From contig JAEOTW010000161.1 in NCBI GenBank assembly GCA_016839655.1, forward strand, positions 1 to 44,955: a stretch of 44,955 bases of DNA, written 5' to 3'. The translations under genes and the position numbers were made by a program. A model generated the notes under the pieces. It made no database searches, was not told the DNA's origin, and worked only from the letters and a program-made list of their open reading frames with translations. The stretch comes from Promethearchaeota archaeon. Its GTDB lineage: Archaea > Asgardarchaeota > Lokiarchaeia > Sigynarchaeales > SOKP01. Positions 7,905-15,642 of the stretch are shown here, in pieces (position 1 is the stretch's first letter; each line of letters starts with the position of its first letter).

Positions 7905-9098
7905 ATGATTATAAAATCCAATGTAAATAAAAATTATATAGGTCCCAAAGCCCTCTTTGACCCAAATTATATTCCTCCAAATTTATTATATAGAAAAAAA
8001 GAGGAAAGCTCTTTATTTTCAATTTTAAATGATTCGATATCAGACGAGTTTTGTCTTAATATTCTATATCACGGAATGAATGGAATTGGAAAAAAAGTAA
8101 TAGTAAATAAAGTAATCAACGATCTTTTAATAAAAAACAAAGATTTTTCAAAAATTAATAAAATTAGTGTAGATTGCAAAGAAAAAGAAATTGAAGAATT
8201 GATATTTTCGTTACTAAATGAAATAAATAGCTATTCTAATTTTAATTTTGATTACAGAACCATTTTAAATTCAAATCTTACTCACTTATGGAATACATTT
8301 AAATTTGCTTGTAATAAAATTGATTCCCATTTGTTCTTTATTTTTAATAATATTGAATATTTGGAACCTGAAATATTTCAAAAATTCATGCAATTTAGCA
8401 AAGAAACAAATATCACATTAATCTCAACTGTAAATAAGTTTTTAAAACCAGGGACAATGGATTTACTTTCTGAATTTGACTTTAAACATAAGTTAGATTT
8501 TTTCTCATATAACGAACTTTATTCTATTCTTAATCAAAGAGTTCTATTAAGTTTTTCACATGAAATTGATAAGAATTTAATAAGATATATAACTGATTTA
8601 ATTTGTGAAGAATATGTCCCTGTTCCCGGAAAAGGAATTGAAATTCTTCGAGATATATATCCAATATTAAAAAATAATAGAGGTTCCTGTAATTTTGACT
8701 TATTAGAAATTTGTCAGAATGAATTTGATAGATTTCAAATCTCAGATGAATTTAACATAATAAACTATCTATCAGAAGAGGATATATTAACTGTTGTATT
8801 CTTAGATAATCTCTCGAACCTGTTTATAAGCAAAATGAAATATTATGTGTCATTTAATGAATTATTGGAATGCTATGAACTTTCTTGCGAATTTTTAGAA
8901 TATACAAAAGATAATAATGAGTTTTATAGTCTTATTGAAGAAATGTTAAATATTGGGATCATTAAGCTCTCAAAAAGAACTCAGTACAAAAATAACGATA
9001 AAAATGGGTTTAACAATATGGATTATAATTCTTTCTTTACAATAATAAATCCTAAACAAATAAAAGTTATAATTGATACTATTTTTAACCAGCAATAA
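7905..9098 (+). CDS. Divergent Orc1/Cdc6-like AAA+ protein
   Basis: A 397-residue protein with the Orc1/Cdc6 layout. It has an N-terminal LLYRKKEESSLFSIL, a Walker A-like GMNGIGKK (57-64), a Walker B-like FNNIEYL (147-153), a sensor 1-like LISTVNKF, a lid region and a C-terminal winged-helix-like region (~290-397). Walker A has Lys instead of Ser/Thr after the invariant Lys. Walker B reads Asn-Asn where active Cdc6 has Asp-Glu (LDEIDYL pattern). It may bind but not hydrolyse ATP, or serve only as a structural or DNA-binding paralog, as with eukaryotic inactive ORC subunits. An active Cdc6 would be expected elsewhere in the genome. It lies directly upstream of smc on the same strand. Confidence 0.65.
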   Translation: MIIKSNVNKNYIGPKALFDPNYIPPNLLYRKKEESSLFSILNDSISDEFCLNILYHGMNGIGKKVIVNKVINDLLIKNKDFSKINKISVDCKEKEIEELIFSLLNEINSYSNFNFDYRTILNSNLTHLWNTFKFACNKIDSHLFFIFNNIEYLEPEIFQKFMQFSKETNITLISTVNKFLKPGTMDLLSEFDFKHKLDFFSYNELYSILNQRVLLSFSHEIDKNLIRYITDLICEEYVPVPGKGIEILRDIYPILKNNRGSCNFDLLEICQNEFDRFQISDEFNIINYLSEEDILTVVFLDNLSNLFISKMKYYVSFNELLECYELSCEFLEYTKDNNEFYSLIEEMLNIGIIKLSKRTQYKNNDKNGFNNMDYNSFFTIINPKQIKVIIDTIFNQQ

Positions 9099-9204
9099 AT
9101 AGATAGATTTAAGGTAAAATCTGAATTTTTGTAATTTGATGAGAAAAAGTAAGAAGAATATGCTTTTTATAACCAGAAAGCGTAAATCAGATTTTTTTAT
9201 ATCG

Positions 9205-9222
9205 TATATTATATATTTATAG
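9205..9222 (+). promoter_or_regulatory. TATA box for the smc-scpA-scpB operon
   Basis: TATATTATATATTTATA lies about 55-70 bases before the TTG start at 9274. The upstream spacer also carries an inverted repeat, AAATCTGA (9117-9124) and TCAGATTT (9187-9194), the latter running into a T-tract. That repeat could end the previous transcript. Confidence 0.4.
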
Positions 9223-9273
9223 GTGTAATCACACTATTTTTTTAATAACGAAGAGTAGAAATGGAGATAAATT

Positions 9274-12200
9274 TTGACGTATATTAAAAAAATTTCAATG
9301 AGTGGTTTTAAAAGTTTTGGGGATAGAACTGTAACAATTCGGCTTTCTAGTGGATTTACATGTATCGTTGGGCCAAATGGGGCGGGAAAGTCCAATATTA
9401 TTGATGCTCTTTGTTTTGCTTTAGGAAGATTAAGTAAGAAAACTATGAGAGCAAAAAGTCTTGAAGATCTCATTTTCGCAGGAGCAAGAGGAAAAAATCC
9501 TTCCCAAAGAGCCGCTGTAACACTTTATTTCGATAATTCTGAAAATGTATTTCCAGGGGGTACTAATGATTTTGAAATTACACGGACAATTAAGGCTGGA
9601 GGTGGCGGAGGCTATAAAATGAATGGAAAAAAAACCACACGCCAACAAATTCTAAATGCCCTAGCAGCAGCTAATATCGATCCTGATGGAAGTAATCAAT
9701 TTGTCCTTCAAGGTAAAATTGTAGAATTAACACATATGAATGCAGAAGATCGTCGGAAATTTATCGAGGAACTGATCGGACTTCAAAAATATGATGAGAT
9801 GAAAGATGCTACCCTAAAAGAATTGGAAAAAGCAGAAAGAGATTTAGGACAATTTGAAGCTATATTTAAAGAAGTTTCTGCTCAGTTGAAAAAAGTCGAA
9901 AAAGAGAAAAATGATGCTTTAGCTTGGAAGGAATTGGATGAAAAAATAAATTTCTTAAATTCTCAGTTAATCGCATTAAAAATATCAAAGCTACGACAAG
10001 AAGAAGAAGAATTAGAAAATAAGATTGAAAATTCTCTAAAAATTATTGAAGAATTGCAAGAAAAAATCAATAGACAGGAAGATATATTAAAACAAGAATC
10101 ACTCGTTATGGATAATATTCAAAAAACAATTACAGAGAAAGAAAAAGAGAGAGAGGAGATCACTGAAAATATTACTCAAGTAAAAACACAAATTTCATCA
10201 AGTCAAACTACCCTCAATCTAGCACAAAAATCAATTGAAAAATTAGTTAATGAAATTGGAACTTTAGAAAGTAAACAAATGAAACTTGAGGAGGGACAGA
10301 CTTATGAGTTGTTAATAGAAAAAGCAACTAATGAAATCCTGGAAAATGAGAATAACATCGAAGAGACTAAACAAGAAATTGAAAAAAGACAACAAACTCA
10401 AGCTGAATTAGATCTTAAGATAAAAACTACAGAAGATGAAAATTCTCTTTTTAAAGCGGAAATTTCTAAAATACAACAGAGTATTTCCTCTAATAATGCT
10501 CAAATTAAGATGCTGAGAGGAACTATCAAAAAAAATGAAGAAAAGAAGCAAAAATTGGAAGTAGAGCTAGAAAAACTGAAAAAGGATGCTGAAAGCGTAG
10601 ATGAAGCTATTGAGGAGACAAAAAAGTCAGAATCAGAAATTAGAAGACGAATCAGCGAATTAAATAACAAAATCTCTAAAGAAAATCAAAACCAAAAAGA
10701 TTTAGAGAATAATATTAATAATCTTCAAGTAGATAAATATCAAACAAATTCAAAATTAACAGATTTCCAAGCTACACTATCATCCTTAAACACAGAAATT
10801 AAAATGAATAAAGAGAATATCCAAGAATTAAATGAAAAGAAAAATGCTATTAAAAATAAAATATCTGAATTAAGTAAAGGTAGAGATGCTGAAAATGCAG
10901 TAAAAGAATTATTGAAAGAAAATGAGGATATTAATAAAGATTTAAACCTACTAAGAGCGAATTTAAAGCAAGAAAATTCAATCTATAGGAAAAATGAACA
11001 AGATTTAGAATTATTAAATATGAAGAAATACTCATTCGAATCTGAAATCAATGATAACAAAGCAAAGATAGATAATATTAATACGGAACTAAAAATCCTA
11101 ACGAAAGAAATAACTAATCTGGATAGAGAAAAGAATGATTTAGAATTAAAAGTAAATTCCTTGGATCAAAACCTTACTACTACTAGGAATGAATCAGAAA
11201 AATTAAATAACAAAAAAGAAAATGTTCAGAGAAGATTAGAGGAGCTTTCACAAGAAAGAGAGAATCTTTCTAAAAGAATAGAATCTTCTGAAGAAGAATA
11301 CGAGAAAAATACAAAAGACATAACAGGAATTCTTCAAATTTTGAATATGCTTACCCAAAATATCAATATTTCAGTTGAATCTATTAAAGCAAATATTCAA
11401 CAATCAAATGCAGATGCAATTGAATCATCTGCTGAAGATTTCAAAAAATTTATTCTTGATGTAGTTGATATCATGAAGACTGTTGAGAATATTGGCGCTG
11501 ATGAAGAAAAACATACGGAAATGACGGAAATGATTAATTCTATAATGCAAACTTTGGAATTATTCACTGATAATGCTGATGATACAATCGATCAATTAAT
11601 TGACAAGGTAAAAGAATCTGCTGATGTTGAAGTCCAAACTTCGACAAATACATTTGATAACTTTGTTCAAGATTTGATGGAAATTTTAGAAAATGTTTAT
11701 CTCTCCTTAAGAAAATTAACAATGTCTAAAAGTCAAGAATTATATAAGCAATTGGAAGAGATCTCAGGTACTATTAAATCACAAACAGATGATTTTAATA
11801 GAAATGAGCAACTATTAACTGAAGCTAGAATCCAAGAAAAATATTTTTCTGAAAACCTCTCATCCTACAAGAAAAGACTTGAAGAAATTAGAAAGAGGAA
11901 TTCTGAATTAAATCAAAGAATCAAAAATTCAGAAGTTGAAATAAAAGAGAGAAGGGAAGTTATTGATAAAAGACAATTAGATGTTACCAACTTGGAGTCT
12001 GAGATCAGTAAGCTAAAAGAACTTAAAGATAAATTTTGGGATAATATTTCTAAAATTCAAGATGAGATTGATGGGAAACAGAAAAAATTAGAGATTCTAA
12101 GAGAAAAACTTCAAGAATTACACGGAATCCAAAATTTGTTTGATAACATTATAGAAATTGATGGAAATATCGAAAAATTGAATAATATCATTGAAGAAAA

Positions 12201-13725
12201 GAAAATTATAATAATTAATACAGAAGAAAGCATTAAAAATATTCAAGTTGAACAAGATTCCTTACAAGACAGTATTAATGAGCTTGTTATTCGAAAGGAA
12301 AAATTCTGGGAAATAACCGAGAATCTACGAAAACAGATAGATGTTGAAAACAAAACCCTCGAAGATATATTAGACCGTTTAAGAGCACTTCAAAATGTGA
12401 TGAGGATAATTAACTCTATTGAAGATATTAAAAAAGAAAATATTGATGCGAATGATAGAATAAAAGTATGTCAAGATGATACACAAAAATTAAACACTCA
12501 AGTAGAAGAAATTCAAAAAAATGTAGATCAAAAGCAACAGGTTATAAATAATCTAAGAGAGGAGAGATCGAAAGAGTTAGAATCTCAAAAAGTAGCTCAG
12601 AAAAAATTAAATAAGTTGAATAAAGATCTGCAAAGATCTCAGGGTAAGCTCAATGAATTAAATAAAAATAAAGAGAGAGAACAAAAGATAATTGGATTAG
12701 GTCAAGACATTAAAGACACGAAAAAACAAGTTGAATCAATAACAAAAGACTTAACAATAATGAAAGATGATCTGGCTAATGAAAATGTGAAGAAGGATGA
12801 AAAGCAAAAAGAGATTGATAAATTTATACAAGAAAAAGATGAATCATGGAACAAACAAAAACACTATCAAAAGGTTATAACAGATTTAAAATCAGATCTC
12901 TCTATGGAGAATTCTAAAATTAATAATTATGAATCAAAAAAAATAATGTGTACTGACCAAATAGAAACCTTATTTCAACGTTCAAAAGAATTTGGTTCTT
13001 TACCTCCCGTAACAGATGATCTTATTCAAGCTGAATTACAATCAGATATCGTAGAATTAACAAAAAAGAAAAAAACTCTTGAACCCGTAAATTTAAAGGC
13101 AATTCAGCAATATGATACTGTAAAAGAAAGATTTGATGAGATAGATATGAGAAGACAGACAATTCAAAGAGAAAGAAAGTCAATTCTTGATGCAATTGAT
13201 AAAATTGAATTAGAGAAAACTCGTACTTTTATGAAAGCTTATCATGAAATAAATAGGGAATTTTCAAGGATTTTTCAGAAATTATCTCCAGGTGGTTCCG
13301 CAAAAATGATATTAGATAGACCTGATAAACCCTTTGAAGGGGGTATATCTATCGAAGCAAGGCCAAGAGGTAAGAAAATTAGTTCACTAGAAATTTTAAG
13401 TGGTGGAGAAAAGACGCTAGTAGCATTATCTTTCATTTTTGCAGTTCAAGAATTTTATCCCGCTCCATTTTACGTGATGGATGAGATCGATGCAGCACTT
13501 GATGGTCCAAATGTTCACCGCGTTTCAATGGTTATCAAAGAATTCGCATCACAAGCTCAATTTATGGTTATCTCTCACAGAGAAGAAAATATTGTGAATT
13601 CAGACAGAATTTACGGCGTATCAATGCAACAAAGTGGAATAACGGATATTTTTAGTGTTGATTTAGAAGAAGAAGCTAAGAGACTTCTTGAATTGGAAGA
13701 TTTAGAACCTACGATTACAGAATGA
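9274..13725 (+). CDS. smc: Chromosome segregation SMC protein, oversized, without a canonical hinge
   Basis: A 1483-residue SMC ATPase, against roughly 1150-1200 for usual archaeal SMC. The N-terminal head has Walker A GPNGAGKS (33-40) and a Q-loop in VLQGKI. The C-terminal head has the signature LSGGEK (1375-1380), Walker B FYVMDEIDAALD with Asp1403-Glu1404, and an SHREE switch motif. Coiled-coil arms run about 170-680 and 812-1330, so each is near 510 residues. The midpoint (686-811) holds no GRATFLPL-like hinge motif and no zinc hook. It holds two copies of a 55-residue helical segment. The TTG start is supported by GGAG (9263-9266), 7 bases upstream. It heads an operon with scpA and scpB and should form the ring that compacts and segregates chromosomes. 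Confidence 0.92.
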   Translation: MTYIKKISMSGFKSFGDRTVTIRLSSGFTCIVGPNGAGKSNIIDALCFALGRLSKKTMRAKSLEDLIFAGARGKNPSQRAAVTLYFDNSENVFPGGTNDFEITRTIKAGGGGGYKMNGKKTTRQQILNALAAANIDPDGSNQFVLQGKIVELTHMNAEDRRKFIEELIGLQKYDEMKDATLKELEKAERDLGQFEAIFKEVSAQLKKVEKEKNDALAWKELDEKINFLNSQLIALKISKLRQEEEELENKIENSLKIIEELQEKINRQEDILKQESLVMDNIQKTITEKEKEREEITENITQVKTQISSSQTTLNLAQKSIEKLVNEIGTLESKQMKLEEGQTYELLIEKATNEILENENNIEETKQEIEKRQQTQAELDLKIKTTEDENSLFKAEISKIQQSISSNNAQIKMLRGTIKKNEEKKQKLEVELEKLKKDAESVDEAIEETKKSESEIRRRISELNNKISKENQNQKDLENNINNLQVDKYQTNSKLTDFQATLSSLNTEIKMNKENIQELNEKKNAIKNKISELSKGRDAENAVKELLKENEDINKDLNLLRANLKQENSIYRKNEQDLELLNMKKYSFESEINDNKAKIDNINTELKILTKEITNLDREKNDLELKVNSLDQNLTTTRNESEKLNNKKENVQRRLEELSQERENLSKRIESSEEEYEKNTKDITGILQILNMLTQNINISVESIKANIQQSNADAIESSAEDFKKFILDVVDIMKTVENIGADEEKHTEMTEMINSIMQTLELFTDNADDTIDQLIDKVKESADVEVQTSTNTFDNFVQDLMEILENVYLSLRKLTMSKSQELYKQLEEISGTIKSQTDDFNRNEQLLTEARIQEKYFSENLSSYKKRLEEIRKRNSELNQRIKNSEVEIKERREVIDKRQLDVTNLESEISKLKELKDKFWDNISKIQDEIDGKQKKLEILREKLQELHGIQNLFDNIIEIDGNIEKLNNIIEEKKIIIINTEESIKNIQVEQDSLQDSINELVIRKEKFWEITENLRKQIDVENKTLEDILDRLRALQNVMRIINSIEDIKKENIDANDRIKVCQDDTQKLNTQVEEIQKNVDQKQQVINNLREERSKELESQKVAQKKLNKLNKDLQRSQGKLNELNKNKEREQKIIGLGQDIKDTKKQVESITKDLTIMKDDLANENVKKDEKQKEIDKFIQEKDESWNKQKHYQKVITDLKSDLSMENSKINNYESKKIMCTDQIETLFQRSKEFGSLPPVTDDLIQAELQSDIVELTKKKKTLEPVNLKAIQQYDTVKERFDEIDMRRQTIQRERKSILDAIDKIELEKTRTFMKAYHEINREFSRIFQKLSPGGSAKMILDRPDKPFEGGISIEARPRGKKISSLEILSGGEKTLVALSFIFAVQEFYPAPFYVMDEIDAALDGPNVHRVSMVIKEFASQAQFMVISHREENIVNSDRIYGVSMQQSGITDIFSVDLEEEAKRLLELEDLEPTITE
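11329..11706 (+). repeat. Tandem duplication at the SMC hinge position
   Basis: SMC residues 686-740 align without gaps to 757-811 at a constant offset of 71. By hand there are 12 identities (I686/757, Q688/759, L690/761, T694/765, N696/767, S711/782, S719/790, F723/794, F726/797, D729/800, I733/804, V737/808) plus many conservative pairs. Each copy is predicted to be helical. The pair is centred on residue ~748 of 1483. Confidence 0.75.
12025..12429 (+). repeat. 90-residue duplication in the SMC C-terminal arm
   Basis: SMC residues 918-962 align to 1008-1052 at an exact offset of 90, including KxKFW (918-922 and 1008-1012), an ID pair, LE, two leucines and two isoleucines. A weaker third echo has Trp1192 and Lys1188 at offset 180. 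This suggests the long arm grew by in-frame duplication. Confidence 0.55.
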
Positions 13726-13740
13726 TTGAATTGTAAAAAA

Positions 13741-13754
13741 GGTGATTCAAAATA
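13741..13754 (+). promoter_or_regulatory. Strong Shine-Dalgarno followed by an ATA codon (scpA start)
   Basis: GGTGAT (13741-13746) matches the anti-Shine-Dalgarno perfectly. Five bases later comes ATA (13752-13754), followed by SEKEQ in the scpA frame. No ATG, GTG or TTG occurs in frame before 13938. Confidence 0.6.
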
Positions 13755-14753
13755 TCAGAAAAAGAACAAAATTCCGCTGATAAATATAATTTTGATGAAT
13801 GGACTGTTAAACAACTAAGAGAATTTGCCTCTAAAAATAATATAAAAATACCTTCTAAATCAAAGAAAAAAGAAATAATAGATTTACTTCAAGAAGTAGT
13901 ATTACATCCTGAATTTACAGATAGATCACAAGAAATTGAAGTGATGGAAGAAGAACTAGTTGCGGGATTTGACGATGATGAGGATCTTGCGTTATTGAGG
14001 AAAGAAAAGCTTGAGTTAAAATTCTGGCAAAAACCACCATTTTCCAGTCTATTAGATTCGGAAATTGCAAAAGAATCAGAAATTGCTTTCTATGATTTAG
14101 CAAAATTAGTTGATGAATTTTTCGATAAAATGCTCCACGAAGAATTAATAAATTATAAAATTTCGGGTATAGCGCTTAAAACATCTGCTGTATTACATCA
14201 TTATAAAATTTCAAGTATAATTAGAGAAGAGGAACAAATTCAAAAAAGAGAAGAGTTAGACAGGTTCAGACGAGCACATGGTAGAACTATTCCCAAAGCA
14301 TTACCTCAACCAATTCAGCCTAAAATGCAAATAGCCACAAAAGATGAATTATTTGACGCGATGAGATCTGCTATTATAGAAGTTATGCAAAATAAAGAAA
14401 AACTGAGAAGAAGACGGATGAGAAAGGAAGAAGTGAAACAACAAAGGATTCAAATGAAGTCTAAAGCGCAACTCCCTAAAGAACTTCTTAAACATATAAG
14501 CGGGAGAGAACAAACAGTTGAAGAATTGCATGAGTCATGGTATAATCGAATTAAAGCTACGATTAATCTAAATAATAAAGAACCTACGTTTTATGAATTA
14601 GCAGATATTATTAAAAATGAAGAGAAAAGTGGTATTGGAAGGAAATTTTCTTTTGTTCGTATGTTTCTAGCATTAATGTTTCTCTCTACGGGGAATAAAT
14701 TAACTCTAAATCAAGATGAAGATTTTCAAGATTTTAGGGTCAATATTAAATAA
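13752..14753 (+). CDS. scpA: Segregation and condensation protein A (kleisin) with N-terminal SAP-like domain
   Basis: The kleisin partner of SMC. The region from ATG 13941 (270 residues) holds the ScpA fold: an N-terminal helical domain (SEIAFYDLAKLVDEFFDKML, then ISGIALKTSAVLHHYK), a charged linker rich in Arg/Glu, and a C-terminal winged helix (FVRMFLALMFLSTGNKL). The frame stays open upstream to 13743. It encodes a SAP-like module (FDEWTVKQLREFASKNNIKI then SKKKEIIDLL), so I place the start at ATA 13752, five bases after a perfect GGTGAT. That gives 333 residues. If the ATA is a sequence error for ATG, the protein is the same. It lies 26 bases after smc and 40 before scpB. Confidence 0.82.
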   Translation: MSEKEQNSADKYNFDEWTVKQLREFASKNNIKIPSKSKKKEIIDLLQEVVLHPEFTDRSQEIEVMEEELVAGFDDDEDLALLRKEKLELKFWQKPPFSSLLDSEIAKESEIAFYDLAKLVDEFFDKMLHEELINYKISGIALKTSAVLHHYKISSIIREEEQIQKREELDRFRRAHGRTIPKALPQPIQPKMQIATKDELFDAMRSAIIEVMQNKEKLRRRRMRKEEVKQQRIQMKSKAQLPKELLKHISGREQTVEELHESWYNRIKATINLNNKEPTFYELADIIKNEEKSGIGRKFSFVRMFLALMFLSTGNKLTLNQDEDFQDFRVNIK

Positions 14754-14793
14754 AAACTATATTTACAGCATTATTATGAAATAAGGTGGTAAT

Positions 14794-15621
14794 ATGGAAG
14801 AAAATCATGAATTTGCTCTAGACGAAAAACAACAAGAAGATTTAGAAAGTATAAAAGAAGATGAAAAAACCGGAGAATCAAATTCAAACTCAGATACTCC
14901 ATTAATGGAAGAATTTGAGGAACCCGTAAGTATTAAAGATGATATTGTAACTAATATGATTGATAACACTTCGGAAACCAAAAATCTTGAAGAAGATTTA
15001 TTAAAAAGTCAAGTAAGGATTTTCCATCGAAATTTAATTGAAGCCTCTTTATATGCTGCTGGAAGACCCCTAACTATAGAAGAAATATCTACAAAATTGG
15101 AATTTCCTAAGAAAGAAGTGGAAGAATTGGTAAATGAAGTAGCTTTTGATTATTTAGAACGCCCTACTGCTCTGGTTATTGCACAAATTGGAGATAGATA
15201 CCAAATGCAAATTAAACCAGAATATACTGAAAGAGTTTCTAAATTTGCAAAGGGAGGTGCAATAGCAGAAAGATATTTGAGGACTTTAACAGTTATTGCT
15301 TTGAAACAACCTGTTCTAAAATCTATGGTTATTAAATTGAGAGGTACTGGTGCTTATGAACATGTAAAATATCTCATTGATAATGGGTTTATAAATGCTA
15401 TAAAAAAGGGGAGATCTCACGAACTAACCACTACTGATAAATATGCAGATATGTTTGGGTTACCAAAAGATAAAACAGAATTGAAACGTGCTATGGTTAC
15501 ACAATTAGGAATTGAAGAAATATCAACCAGTGAACCTCCAGATGACAGTAAACTCCCTGATGAAACAGAACCATTAAATGAAACTAAAATTAATCATGAG
15601 AATGAAGAAGGGTTAGAATAA
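14794..15621 (+). CDS. scpB: Segregation and condensation protein B
   Basis: A 275-residue ScpB. After an acidic N-terminal extension (~70 residues rich in Glu/Asp/Ser) come the two winged-helix domains. The first is FHRNLIEASLYAAGRPLTIEEIS; the second is YLRTLTVIALKQPVLKSMVI, with the conserved LRGTGAYEHVKYLIDNGFI. A second acidic tail ends the protein. The Shine-Dalgarno GGTGG (14785-14789) is 4 bases from the ATG. ScpB dimers bind the ScpA linker in the SMC complex. It is the last gene of the smc-scpA-scpB operon and is convergent with valS. The acidic ends are longer than in typical ScpB and could contact basic partners. Confidence 0.88.
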   Translation: MEENHEFALDEKQQEDLESIKEDEKTGESNSNSDTPLMEEFEEPVSIKDDIVTNMIDNTSETKNLEEDLLKSQVRIFHRNLIEASLYAAGRPLTIEEISTKLEFPKKEVEELVNEVAFDYLERPTALVIAQIGDRYQMQIKPEYTERVSKFAKGGAIAERYLRTLTVIALKQPVLKSMVIKLRGTGAYEHVKYLIDNGFINAIKKGRSHELTTTDKYADMFGLPKDKTELKRAMVTQLGIEEISTSEPPDDSKLPDETEPLNETKINHENEEGLE

Positions 15622-15642
15622 CTAATTTTTAAGAAATCTCAA

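Noticed and set aside
9135..9200. TTGATGA as a second box C/D sRNA
   Set aside because: There is no CTGA D box at proper distance and no closing stem.
13938..14753. scpA starting at GTG 13938 or ATG 13941
   Set aside because: No properly spaced Shine-Dalgarno precedes them, while the open upstream frame encodes a coherent SAP-like domain behind a perfect GGTGAT. Kept only as a fallback.
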